From positions 1-37,106 of the forward strand of contig JANXSU010000138.1 in NCBI GenBank assembly GCA_025356545.1: a stretch of 37,106 nt of DNA, read 5' to 3'. The position numbers and the translations under genes were made by a program. Positions 18,775-27,263 of the stretch are shown one piece after another. The notes under the pieces were generated by a model. That model was not told where the DNA came from. It saw nothing but the letters and a program-made list of their open reading frames with translations, and did not search any database. Within the stretch, counting starts at the first letter, position 1. Each line of letters begins with the position of its first letter. The stretch is from Comamonadaceae bacterium. GTDB lineage: Bacteria > Pseudomonadota > Gammaproteobacteria > Burkholderiales > Burkholderiaceae_C.

Positions 18775-19551
18775 TCAGGCTCGGTAACCCAACTGGGTAG
18801 AGATAGCCTCAGCCGTGCTGAGTAGTACCGGGGTCAGGCTGCGCAGTCGGCGCAAGGTGAGCCGCTGGCTGGGCCCACCAATGCCGATAGAGGCAATCAC
18901 TTTGCCACTTATGTCCCGCAAGGGAGCGCCAATTCCGCGCATGCCCTCTTCCGACTCTTCGTCATCAATCGCATACCCGACGGCCCGAACATCAGCGAAC
19001 GCCTTGATCAGCTTGATCGGCTCGATTTTCGTTTGTGGGGTGCGCGCAATCAGCGGTGATTGCAGCACCTGCTTAATCAGGTCGTCCCCGCCAAAGGCAA
19101 CGAGGGCCCGTCCCTCCGACGTGCAAAAAGCGGGCTTGAGCGTGCCGATGTAACTGCGCATGCGAATCGCCTCTCGGCTTTCCAAATTGAAAAGGTAAAG
19201 CACATTGGTTTCATTGAGCACCGCCAAGTGGATGGTCTCACCGGTTCGCTCACGCAAAGCGTGCAAAAAGGGCTGAGACATGTTGGAAACATCCAAGCGC
19301 CGACGCACCAGCGCACCCATAACAAACAGATTGATGCCCAAACGATAGCGACCCGTTTGCGGGTTCTGCTCCAACAAACCCTCGCTGGTCAAAGTCACGG
19401 CCAACCGATGAACAGTGCTCTTGGCCAGACTCAAGCGCTTGGCCAGACTGCTGATGCCGATCTCGGACTCGACTTCCGAGAAGCACTTGAGTACGCGAAC
19501 AGCAGCCACCACCGAGGACAAGCGGGAGCCTTTGGGTGACGTAGATTCCAT
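18775..19551 (-). CDS. IclR-family transcriptional regulator
   Basis: The 258-residue protein has an N-terminal winged helix (ISSLAKRLSLAKSTVHRL, about 33-50) and an IclR effector domain (about 80-255) with GETIHLAVLNETNVLYL and YAIDDEESEEGMRGIGAP. IclR proteins bind small organic acids or aromatic compounds and act on catabolic genes. It heads the leftward operon and is divergent from the ABC-cupin-MFS operon, so it probably controls both. A perfect inverted repeat at 19770-19792 and a weaker copy at 19615-19633 are candidate binding sites. The effector is unknown. Confidence 0.94.
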   Translation of the reverse strand: MESTSPKGSRLSSVVAAVRVLKCFSEVESEIGISSLAKRLSLAKSTVHRLAVTLTSEGLLEQNPQTGRYRLGINLFVMGALVRRRLDVSNMSQPFLHALRERTGETIHLAVLNETNVLYLFNLESREAIRMRSYIGTLKPAFCTSEGRALVAFGGDDLIKQVLQSPLIARTPQTKIEPIKLIKAFADVRAVGYAIDDEESEEGMRGIGAPLRDISGKVIASIGIGGPSQRLTLRRLRSLTPVLLSTAEAISTQLGYRA

Positions 19552-19614
19552 GGTCGGCGTACTTCAAAAAATGAGGTGCTCGAATCCTACTGCATTTTCC
19601 TCAATTCAGAACAG

Positions 19615-19633
19615 CGTTCCGTATAAAAGAAAA
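19615..19633. promoter_or_regulatory. Possible second IclR-type operator (imperfect)
   Basis: TTCC-GTATAAA-AGAA repeats the TTCC-N7-GGAA layout of the perfect site at 19770-19792 with one mismatch in the core. It is about 65 bases before the IclR start, where autoregulation would be expected. Support is weak on its own. Confidence 0.35.
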
Positions 19634-19716
19634 TCCGAACTTTGCAGCGCCCACGTCCGTGTGTGAGAAAACATCGAGACCTCATAACAACGAGGGTAAA
19701 CCCGAAGACGCAAGCC

Positions 19717-19746
19717 TTGACAGCTTGTAGCGATTCCCGCCTAATC
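19717..19746 (+). promoter_or_regulatory. Candidate promoter of the ABC-cupin-MFS operon
   Basis: A perfect TTGACA -35 (19717-19722) is followed at 17-19 bases by a weak -10 (CCTAAT or TAATCT region). A start site near 19752 would place the inverted repeat at 19770-19792 just downstream, a position suited to repression. Confidence 0.35.
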
Positions 19747-19769
19747 TTCTGCGTACCGTTATGCGGATC

Positions 19770-19792
19770 ATTGTTCCACATAAGGGAACAAT
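19770..19792. promoter_or_regulatory. Perfect inverted repeat, probable IclR operator
   Basis: ATTGTTCC and GGAACAAT are perfect 8-base arms around a 7-base spacer (ACATAAG), 28 bases before the permease start. IclR-family sites often have a GTTCC...GGAAC core of this size. It lies in the gap between the IclR gene and the operon. Besides the two possible operators and a promoter, the 269-base gap 19552-19820 shows nothing else. Confidence 0.65.
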
Positions 19793-19820
19793 CTATCGAC
19801 ACACGTTTGGAGATTATTGA

Positions 19821-21554
19821 GTGGAGATTTCAATTCCGGTCAGCGCTACGTCCTCTCGCTGGGCTCGGTTCGACGCCAAGTGGCTGATCATTGGCCTGTG
19901 TTTGCTGGTGGTGGCCGTGCTGGCACTGGTGCCCTTTTCTTTCATGATCTGGCAGAGCTTTCACACGCCTGAAACCTCGTCCACGCCGTCCACACTTACT
20001 CTGGGCAACTACGTCACAGCCTACACCAACCCCGAGACGGTGACGATCTTCTGGAACTCGGTCAAGTTCGCCCTGGGCGGCTCGGCACTGGCCTTTGTGA
20101 TTGGCACAGCCCTGGCCTGGATGAACGAGCGCACCAACACCCCCATGCGGCGGCTGTTTTTCGCCCTCTCCATCGTGCCGCTGATCATCCCAAGCATCTT
20201 GTTCACCATCTCGTGGATCATGCTGGCCAGCCCCAAGATTGGGCTACTCAATATGGCGGCACAGTCGCTGTTTGGCCTGGATCAACCACCGTTCAACATC
20301 TACTCGATGTGGGGCATGATTTGGGTGGATGGCTTGCACTATTCCCCCATGGCTTTTTTGCTGATGTCATCGGCGTTTCGGGCCATGGACCCGTCACTGG
20401 AAGAATCCGCGGTGATGAGCGGCTCCAGCGTGCTCAACACGCTGTACCGCATCACCTTGAAGCTGGTGTTCCCTGCCATCCTGGCAACCGTGCTGACCCT
20501 GTTTGTGCGTGCCATTGAGTCGTTTGAAGTGCCCGCGCTGTTGGGCTTGCCAGCCGGCATTCAGGTCTTCACATCGGCCATTTACCAGGCCATTCACCAG
20601 TACCCCAGCCAAATCGGTCTGGCCGCCGCTTATTCTGTGATCTTGTTGGTGCTGACGACTGGCGGTATTTACGTACAAGCGCGCATCTCCGCTTCGGGCA
20701 ACAAATACGCCACCATGACAGGCAAAGGATTTAGACCCCGTACCATTGATCTGGGACGCTGGCGCTATTTCACGATGGGCATCTTCATCATTTACTTTTT
20801 GTTGATCGTCGTGCTGCCCTTCTTGGTGCTGCTGTGGTCCTCACTGCAAAAGTTCTACGCGCCACCCTCCATGGCCGCGCTGCAAAACGTCACGCTCGAT
20901 GGCTACCGCTACATCCTCGGCTCCGACACCATCCGCAAAGCGGCGCTTAACAGCCTGTGGATGTCCATCGCCACCGCCACCATCGTCATGTTGCTGGCCT
21001 CGGTAGTGTGCTGGATCGTGGTCAAGACCAAGATCCCCGGCCGCTGGCTGCTGGACAACATCGCCTCGCTGCCCATGGTCTTCCCCGGTCTGGTGCTGGG
21101 CGTGTCAATCATGATTTTCTACCTCACCTTTGACATCGGTATTTACGGCACCTTCTGGATCATCCTGCTGGCCTACATCACGCGCTTTTTGCCCTACGGT
21201 CTGCGCTACAGCACCACATCGATGATTCAAATCCACAAAGACCTGGAAGAGTCAGCCGGCATGAGTGGTGCGAGCTGGTTCACCGTGTTTCGCCGCATCA
21301 TCTTGCCGCTCTTGAAGCCGGGCCTGATCGCGGGATGGATTTACGTGATGATCGTGTCCATCCGCGAGTTGTCCACCTCCATCTTGTTGTACAGCCCCGG
21401 CAACGAAGTGATCTCCATCGTGATCTGGGAGCTGTGGGAAAACGGCCAGTACGTCGAGTTATCGGCGCTGAGCGTGCTGTTCATCTTCATGCTGCTGATT
21501 TTGGTGGGCATTGCCCAGGCGGCGGGTAAGCGGTTTGGCGTTAAAGATGCGTAA
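19821..21554 (+). CDS. Fused ABC transporter permease (iron/spermidine-putrescine-type, two permease domains)
   Basis: The 577-residue protein holds two binding-protein-dependent permease domains in one chain, about 12 membrane segments in all. Each half has an EAA loop: EESAVMSGSSVLNTLYRI and EESAGMSGASWFTVFRRI. This FbpB/ThiP-like design occurs in transporters for Fe(III), thiamine and 2-aminoethylphosphonate, so family alone does not give the cargo. The start is a GTG at 19821 with GGAG eight bases before it; no closer ATG fits. It is the first gene of the rightward operon, and its ATPase follows 19 bases later. Confidence 0.93.
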   Translation: MEISIPVSATSSRWARFDAKWLIIGLCLLVVAVLALVPFSFMIWQSFHTPETSSTPSTLTLGNYVTAYTNPETVTIFWNSVKFALGGSALAFVIGTALAWMNERTNTPMRRLFFALSIVPLIIPSILFTISWIMLASPKIGLLNMAAQSLFGLDQPPFNIYSMWGMIWVDGLHYSPMAFLLMSSAFRAMDPSLEESAVMSGSSVLNTLYRITLKLVFPAILATVLTLFVRAIESFEVPALLGLPAGIQVFTSAIYQAIHQYPSQIGLAAAYSVILLVLTTGGIYVQARISASGNKYATMTGKGFRPRTIDLGRWRYFTMGIFIIYFLLIVVLPFLVLLWSSLQKFYAPPSMAALQNVTLDGYRYILGSDTIRKAALNSLWMSIATATIVMLLASVVCWIVVKTKIPGRWLLDNIASLPMVFPGLVLGVSIMIFYLTFDIGIYGTFWIILLAYITRFLPYGLRYSTTSMIQIHKDLEESAGMSGASWFTVFRRIILPLLKPGLIAGWIYVMIVSIRELSTSILLYSPGNEVISIVIWELWENGQYVELSALSVLFIFMLLILVGIAQAAGKRFGVKDA

Positions 21555-21573
21555 ATTTCCATAAGGAATCAAT

Positions 21574-22695
21574 GTGTTAACTGTCAGTGGTCTTCATACC
21601 GAATATGTGAGCGACAAGGGCGTGGTGGTCAAGGCCGCGCTGGACGTGTCTTTCGAGGTGCCCGAGGGCAAGTTATTCACCTTGCTAGGCCCCAGCGGTT
21701 GCGGCAAAACCACCACGCTGCGCTCCATCGCGGGCCTGGAAAAACCCACGCTGGGCGAAATCAAAGTCAATGGTGTGCCTGTCTACAGCTCGCACAACAA
21801 AGTCTTCACGCCGCCCAATAAGCGTGGCTTTGGCATGGTGTTTCAGTCTTACGCCATCTGGCCGCACATGACGGTGTTTGCCAACGCCAGCTTCCCGCTG
21901 GAAGTGGGGGCCAAGAAGTACAGCCGCGAAGAGATTCGCACCAAGGTGATGCGTGTGTTGGAGTCGGTCGAACTGGCGCAATACCATGACCGCGACGCTA
22001 CCCGTTTGTCCGGTGGCCAGCAACAGCGCCTGGCACTGGCACGCGCCCTGGTGATGGAGCCGCAACTGCTGTTGCTGGACGAACCGCTGTCGAACCTGGA
22101 CGCCAAGCTGCGCGAGAAGATGCGCTTCGAGTTGAAGAAGATTCAGCGTGAATTGAACATCACAACCATCTACGTCACGCACGACCAGTCCGAAGCCCTT
22201 GCTTTGTCGCACGAGATTGCCGTCATGCGCAACGGCCGCATCATGCAGCGCGGCACGCCGCGCCAAATCTACGAGACACCCACCAGCGAGTTCGTGGCCG
22301 ATTTTGTGGGGAGCATCAACTTCATTCGCGCCACGGTGCGCGGCATCGACAGCGTGAGCGGGCAGATGGTGTTGGATTCAGAGTTGGGTCTACTGCAAGT
22401 GCCTGCAAACACCGAATTCAGCGTGGGTGAATCCGTGCAGGTGTGCATTCGGCCGGAAGACATCGTGCTCAGCGATACCCCGCCCCAAGTCGATCATCGC
22501 AACCATTTCCTGGGCAGTGTTCACCTCAAAGTGTTTTTGGGTGAGGTATTTGACTTTCAGGTTCAGGTGGGCGAGAAGATCATCCTGGCCCGCGTTCACC
22601 CCAGCCAAAAGTCGCCCGTTGGCGCGCCGATCTATGTGGTGCTCAATCCCGCCAGCTGCATCGTGCTCAAAGCACAACCCCAAGACAAGTCCTGA
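21574..22695 (+). CDS. ABC transporter ATP-binding protein (PotA/FbpC type with TOBE domain)
   Basis: This cytoplasmic ATPase drives the fused permease. It has Walker A GPSGCGKTT, a Q-loop in FQSYAIWPHMTV, signature LSGGQQQR, Walker B LLLLDEPLSNLD, and H-loop YVTHDQ. A C-terminal TOBE-like region (about 280-360; CIRPEDIVLS) often senses substrate or regulators. The start is a GTG at 21574 with AAGGA six bases before it; an ATG two bases earlier is out of frame. The 373-residue length is typical of this class. Confidence 0.94.
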   Translation: MLTVSGLHTEYVSDKGVVVKAALDVSFEVPEGKLFTLLGPSGCGKTTTLRSIAGLEKPTLGEIKVNGVPVYSSHNKVFTPPNKRGFGMVFQSYAIWPHMTVFANASFPLEVGAKKYSREEIRTKVMRVLESVELAQYHDRDATRLSGGQQQRLALARALVMEPQLLLLDEPLSNLDAKLREKMRFELKKIQRELNITTIYVTHDQSEALALSHEIAVMRNGRIMQRGTPRQIYETPTSEFVADFVGSINFIRATVRGIDSVSGQMVLDSELGLLQVPANTEFSVGESVQVCIRPEDIVLSDTPPQVDHRNHFLGSVHLKVFLGEVFDFQVQVGEKIILARVHPSQKSPVGAPIYVVLNPASCIVLKAQPQDKS

Positions 22696-22755
22696 ACACG
22701 CGCGCAACAAATCGCTCTCCATTCCAACTCTCCTTCCTTTCAGAAAGTCCACCCC

Positions 22756-23358
22756 ATGAGTGAAACCAAAACCAGCGAACCGTCGGCCAACGCCGTTCCC
22801 AACGAGTCGCATTACCACAGCAAAAAAGACCGTACCTTTGTGCGCGCCATTGCCGGCCCTTACAACCTGGGCGATGAGCTCAAACGCCTGCGCGCCATGC
22901 CGCGCGTGCGCAAGGGTTCAGACATCAAGTTCAACGACGGCCCCCAGGCCTTTAGCCGTCATTACGTGGAGCCCAAAGACGGCATCACGCAAACCTTTCA
23001 CATGCACCTGGAAGAGTACGGCCCCGGTGGCCGCTCGCAAAAACACGGCCACGTGAATGAGGCGGCCTTCTACATCCTGGACGGCACGGGCTACGAAATC
23101 CACGACGGCATTCGCTACGACTGGCAGGCCGGTGACATCGCCGTGGTGCACAACAACTGTGTGCACCAACACTTCAACGCCAGCGACGAGCGTCCCGCGC
23201 GCGCCCTGGTCATCAAGACCAAGCCTATGTACATGTTCATGAACATGCTGTTCCAGCACCAAGTTGAACCCCGCCCGAGTGAGCCCGCACCGGGCGGCGA
23301 AGGCTTCAAAGCCCGCAACGACGAACAAGACTTCAACCACCCCGAAGGAGGTTACTGA
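22756..23358 (+). CDS. Cupin protein 1 of the operon, single domain with HxH metal site
   Basis: This 200-residue cytoplasmic protein has one cupin domain. Motif 1 is GGRSQKHGHVNEAAFYILDG with ligands H97, H99 and E102, and motif 2 is AGDIAVVHNNCVHQHFN with H137. That is a complete set for Fe, Mn, Zn or Ni. The N-terminal 60 residues are charged and unrelated to known signals. The HQHFN end of motif 2 recurs in the next two proteins, so all are likely paralogues. Cupins with this site can be dioxygenases, decarboxylases, isomerases or sensors, so I do not assign a reaction. The ATG lies 60 bases after the ATPase gene. Confidence 0.85.
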   Translation: MSETKTSEPSANAVPNESHYHSKKDRTFVRAIAGPYNLGDELKRLRAMPRVRKGSDIKFNDGPQAFSRHYVEPKDGITQTFHMHLEEYGPGGRSQKHGHVNEAAFYILDGTGYEIHDGIRYDWQAGDIAVVHNNCVHQHFNASDERPARALVIKTKPMYMFMNMLFQHQVEPRPSEPAPGGEGFKARNDEQDFNHPEGGY

Positions 23359-23359
23359 T

Positions 23360-23962
23360 ATGGCATGGGACGAATCCAAAGTATGGGCCGATGGCCACGA
23401 ACAAGGCAAGTACTACCAAGGCTTGTTGGACGATGCCGAGCAAAAGCCCGCCAGCAACGCCAAGCGCCGCAAAGTCGTGCGCCCCAACGACATGCCCTGG
23501 GAAATGGCTCGCCAAGGCCTGCTCAAGCACTTACTCAATGAGCAGATGAACACCCGCATCGAAACGGTGGACGCCTACATGCAGATCATCCCGCCGGGCA
23601 GCAAGTCGGGCAAGCACCGGCATCTGGCCGAAGAGTGCGTTTACGTGCTGGAAGGCCGGGGCTACGACCTGCACCAAGACTGTGACGTGGAAATCACCGA
23701 CACCTACCACTGGACGCCGCAAGACGAGGTCAAGCGCTACGAGTGGGAAGCGGGCGATGTAATCTACATTCCACCGAACACGATTCACCAGCACTTCAAC
23801 GCCGACCCGGATCGCCCGGTGCGACTGATCTCCTCTATCAACCGCATCTTCAAGTACTGCGGCTTAAACGATCTAGAGCAAATTGAAAACGCGCCCGAGT
23901 TCGACCCTTCCATCACCCTGGATGGCGACAAAATTCAGGCTTATCTGCGCAGCAAAAAATGA
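23360..23962 (+). CDS. Cupin protein 2 of the operon, single domain with HxH metal site
   Basis: The 200-residue protein has a cupin domain with GSKSGKHRHLAEECVYVLEG (H86, H88, E91) and AGDVIYIPPNTIHQHFN (H143), an intact metal site. A long insertion between the two motifs (about 103-127, DCDVEITDTYHWTPQDEVK) sets it apart from cupin 1. The ATG at 23360 follows the previous stop by one base, with GAAGGAGG eight bases before it. It overlaps the next cupin gene by four bases (ATGA). Function unknown; probably acts with its two neighbours. Confidence 0.86.
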   Translation: MAWDESKVWADGHEQGKYYQGLLDDAEQKPASNAKRRKVVRPNDMPWEMARQGLLKHLLNEQMNTRIETVDAYMQIIPPGSKSGKHRHLAEECVYVLEGRGYDLHQDCDVEITDTYHWTPQDEVKRYEWEAGDVIYIPPNTIHQHFNADPDRPVRLISSINRIFKYCGLNDLEQIENAPEFDPSITLDGDKIQAYLRSKK

Positions 23963-25077
23963 CCAAAAACGCCATCGTTTCCGACGACCTCGCCCAGAAG
24001 TTCGCCACCGAAAAAGAAACCCCTTACACCCGCTGGGTCAAGGCCGAAGGCCTGGACATCATTGGCGCGCACTATGTGCCCAGCCTGAACACGGTGGACC
24101 TCAAACCTTGGGCGCGCCGGGGCGGCAAGGGCGTGTACATCAACCACGAGGCCTCACGCACCTCCAACGACTGCTATGTGTGCGAGATCGCACCGGGCAA
24201 GCAGTTGGAGCCGCAGCGCCAGTTGTTTGAGGAGATGATTTACGTGCTGTCTGGCCGCGGCTCCACCACGGTATGGAACGACCAGGGCCATCGCATCACC
24301 TTCGAGTGGCAAGCTGGTGCTTTGTTTGCGATTCCGCTGAACTGCTGGCATCAGCACTTCAACGGCTCGGGCAAAGACGGCGCACGCTTTGTCGCCGTCA
24401 CCAACGGCCCGCCCGTCATCAACCTGTACGAAGACCTGAAGTTCGTCTTCAACACCTCGCATGACTTTGCCAACCGTTTCAACGGTGAGCCCGATTACTT
24501 CAGCGGCAAGGGCGAGCAAAAAGGCCTGCTACTAGAGACCAACTTCGTCGCCGACGCGGTGAACCTACCCCTCATCAGCGCCAAAGAGCGCGGTGCGGGT
24601 GGCGGCCACATCCGCTTCAACATGGCGCGCGGCTCCATGAACAGCCACATCTCGCAGTTCCCAGTGGGCACGTATAAAAAGGCGCATTGCCACGGCCCAG
24701 GTGCGCACGTCATCATCTTGAGCGGTGAAGGCTATAGCCTGATGTGGCCCGAGGGCGAAGAACCACGTGAATACAAGTGGCAGACGGGCTCCATGATCGT
24801 GCCGCCCAATATGTGGATGCACCAGCACTTCAACACCGGCAAAGCCCCGGCGCGCTACCTGGCCTTCAAGCACGAGGTGGTCTCCATCCGCAACGCGCAA
24901 GGCGTGCCCAAGGCCTGGATCAGCCGCCGCATTGGCGGCGACCAGATCGACTACGCCGATGAGAGCCAAGGCGTGCGCACCCGATTTGCCGACGCGCTGG
25001 CCAAGCACGACCTGACTCCCCGCATGGAAGAAGCGTACGAGACCGAGCTGCCTACCTTGCCACCTAAATCCGTTTGA
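23959..25077 (+). CDS. Cupin protein 3 of the operon, double domain, metal site degenerate in domain 1
   Basis: The 372-residue protein is a bicupin. In domain 1 the usual HxH is Q86-R-Q88 (LEPQRQLFEEMIYVLSG), although E91 and H131 (HQHFN) remain, so metal binding there is doubtful. Domain 2 has H243-C-H245 and H288 (HQHFN), but the motif 1 Glu is replaced, with H250 close by. Bicupins of this size include gentisate dioxygenase-like enzymes and oxalate decarboxylases, but neither signature is convincing. The domain pair probably arose by duplication from the same ancestor as cupins 1 and 2. Translation is coupled to cupin 2. Confidence 0.84.
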   Translation: MTKNAIVSDDLAQKFATEKETPYTRWVKAEGLDIIGAHYVPSLNTVDLKPWARRGGKGVYINHEASRTSNDCYVCEIAPGKQLEPQRQLFEEMIYVLSGRGSTTVWNDQGHRITFEWQAGALFAIPLNCWHQHFNGSGKDGARFVAVTNGPPVINLYEDLKFVFNTSHDFANRFNGEPDYFSGKGEQKGLLLETNFVADAVNLPLISAKERGAGGGHIRFNMARGSMNSHISQFPVGTYKKAHCHGPGAHVIILSGEGYSLMWPEGEEPREYKWQTGSMIVPPNMWMHQHFNTGKAPARYLAFKHEVVSIRNAQGVPKAWISRRIGGDQIDYADESQGVRTRFADALAKHDLTPRMEEAYETELPTLPPKSV

Positions 25078-25146
25078 TATTTTTGCGGAACAGACCGCAG
25101 CGACACCCTAGCGCGCAAACTCTGTCCTCCACCAATCAGGAATTGC

Positions 25147-26214
25147 ATGAACCGCTCCCACTTTTCGCGTCGACAACTGATTCAAGCTGGTGCCTTGGTG
25201 CTGGGCGGGGTAGGCACGGCCGCTCAGGCTCAGACCTCGGCTGCGGCCACCGCGGCCATCGCGGCCTTGTCCGGCCCCGATCGCTTGAAGAAGCTGGCTG
25301 AGGGTGCTCGCAAAGAAGGCGCGCTGACGTTTTACTCCTCCATGCCGGTGGACGACATCACCGCGCTGACCTCGGTGTTTGAACAAAAATATGGCGTCAA
25401 AACCAAGGTTTGGCGCGCAGGCTCTGAGAAGGTGCTGCAACGCGGCCTGCTCGAAGCCAAAGCCAATCGGCATGACGTGGACATTTTCGAGACCAATGGC
25501 CCCGAGATGGAAGTGTTGTCGCGAGAGAAGATTTTGCAAGCCTGCAACTCGCCTTACCTAGCGGACTTGATTCCCCAAGCGGTGCGCCCGCACCGAGAGT
25601 GGATCGCCACCCGTCTGAACATCTTTACCTGCGCCTACAACACCAAAGCGGTACGCAAAGAAGACTTGCCCAAAACTTACCGCGACCTGCTCGACCCCAA
25701 GTGGAAAGGCAAACTCGCGGTAGAGGCTGACGACAGCGACTGGCTGGCCGGCATAGCGCTCAGCATGGGCGAGAGCAAAGGCATTGCCTTGTTCAAAGAA
25801 ATCGTCGCCAAGAATGGCATCTCGGTGCGCAAGGGCCACACCCTGCTGGCCAATCTGGTGGCCTCGGGCGAAGTGCCCATGGCGCTGACCCTGTACAACT
25901 ACAAGGTCGAGCAGATGAAGAACGCCGGTGCCCCGATGGACTGGTTGGCGCTGGATCCCACGGTGGCTCGGCCCAACGGTGTCGGCGTGGCACGCAACGC
26001 CCCGCACCCGCACGCGGCCGTGTTGTTCCAAGACTTTGAGCTGTCGGAAGGTCAAGCGATTTTGGGCAAACGGGATTTCATCCCCACCAGCACCAAAGTA
26101 CCCTCTACGTTGAACAAAATGCCGCTGGTGTTTGTCGATCCCAAAGTCACCATTGACGACGGCCCCAAGTGGAACCGCTTGTACGAGGAAGTTTTCAGCC
26201 GCAAAGGGGCTTGA
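25147..26214 (+). CDS. ABC transporter periplasmic substrate-binding protein 1, Tat-type signal
   Basis: The 355-residue protein starts NRSHFSRRQLIQAGALVLGG, a twin-arginine signal with S-R-R-Q-L-I, then AQAQ as a likely cleavage site near 29. The mature part is a family-1 (FbpA/FutA-like) binding protein: KEGALTFYSSMPVDD, FEQKYGVKTKVWRAGS, DLLDPKWKGKLAV. Export by Tat suggests folding, perhaps with metal, before export. It is 69 bases after the cupin 3 stop and is followed by a paralogue. Specific ligand not evident. Confidence 0.9.
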   Translation: MNRSHFSRRQLIQAGALVLGGVGTAAQAQTSAAATAAIAALSGPDRLKKLAEGARKEGALTFYSSMPVDDITALTSVFEQKYGVKTKVWRAGSEKVLQRGLLEAKANRHDVDIFETNGPEMEVLSREKILQACNSPYLADLIPQAVRPHREWIATRLNIFTCAYNTKAVRKEDLPKTYRDLLDPKWKGKLAVEADDSDWLAGIALSMGESKGIALFKEIVAKNGISVRKGHTLLANLVASGEVPMALTLYNYKVEQMKNAGAPMDWLALDPTVARPNGVGVARNAPHPHAAVLFQDFELSEGQAILGKRDFIPTSTKVPSTLNKMPLVFVDPKVTIDDGPKWNRLYEEVFSRKGA

Positions 26215-26216
26215 GC

Positions 26217-27263
26217 ATGGCCAATTTATTAGTGTCCAGCTTGCACGTGTGCTTGCTGGCCATTGCGCCGCTTTGCTTGCTGGCCCAACCCACCGACCCC
26301 AACCTGCTGCGCAGCACCGCACCCGACCGCGCGGCCAAACTCATCGTCGCCGCCAAAGCCGAGGGCTCGCTCACGCTCTACACCTCGATTGCCGAGAAAG
26401 ACCTGAAGCCGCTGATTGAGCCGTTCGAAAAGAAATACGGCATCAAGGTCAACACTTGGCGCGCCAGCGGCGACAGCGTGATGAACCGCACCATCAGCGA
26501 GACCCGGGCCAAGCGCTACAACGTCGATGTGGTGCACGCCGGGGCGGTGGAGCTGGAAGTGTTGTCGCGCGAAAAAATGCTCCAACCCACCGCCTCTCCG
26601 CACTTCGCAGAGCTGATGCCCGGCAGCGTGCCCACCCACAAAGAGTGGGCCGCCACCATTTACTCGCTCTGGGTGCAGGCCTACAACACTGGTTCGGTGA
26701 AGAAGGCTGAGCTGCCCAGCAGCTATGCCGACTTGCTCAACCCGCGCTGGAAGGGTCGCCTGGGCTACGAGGTGGAAAACATCGACTGGTTCGTCACCGT
26801 GGTGCAGTCCATGGGCGAGGCCAAGGGTTTGCAGTTCTTTCGTGACTTGGCAGCCAGCAACGGCGTGTCGGTGCGCAAGGGCCACACCAACTTGACCAAT
26901 ATGGTGGCCGCTGGCGAGGTGCCCATGGCCCTCACGGTTTACAACTACATGCCCGAGCAGTTGAAGAAAAAAGGCGCGCCGATTGACGCCGTCGTGATTC
27001 AACCTGCCGTGGCTCGCGCTAACGCGGTGGGCGTCACTCGCAATGCCCAGCGTCCCGCCGCTGCTGCGCTGTTCATGGACTACCTGCTGGGCGAGGGCCA
27101 GCCCACCTATGCCGAGCTGGAGTACCTGCCCGCCAACACCAAAGTACCCTCCGCGCTGCGCAATTACAAAATCATTTTGGTCGATCCGGCTGAAAGTCTG
27201 GACCGGCGCGAGAAATGGCGCAAGTTGTACGACGAGATCATCATCCGAGGAGCCAAGTCATGA
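26217..27263 (+). CDS. ABC transporter periplasmic substrate-binding protein 2, Sec-type signal
   Basis: The 348-residue protein is a paralogue of binding protein 1; both share the order KKYGIKVNTWRAS, LLNPRWKGRLGYE, SVRKGHTNLTNMVAAGEVPM and AGEVPMAL. The signal peptide (residues 1-23, LLAIAPLCLLAQP) is Sec-type with no twin arginine. The ATG at 26217 lies two bases after the previous stop, with AAGGGG before it. The ATG of the MFS gene overlaps its stop (ATGA). Two binding proteins for one permease may widen the substrate range. Confidence 0.9.
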   Translation: MANLLVSSLHVCLLAIAPLCLLAQPTDPNLLRSTAPDRAAKLIVAAKAEGSLTLYTSIAEKDLKPLIEPFEKKYGIKVNTWRASGDSVMNRTISETRAKRYNVDVVHAGAVELEVLSREKMLQPTASPHFAELMPGSVPTHKEWAATIYSLWVQAYNTGSVKKAELPSSYADLLNPRWKGRLGYEVENIDWFVTVVQSMGEAKGLQFFRDLAASNGVSVRKGHTNLTNMVAAGEVPMALTVYNYMPEQLKKKGAPIDAVVIQPAVARANAVGVTRNAQRPAAAALFMDYLLGEGQPTYAELEYLPANTKVPSALRNYKIILVDPAESLDRREKWRKLYDEIIIRGAKS

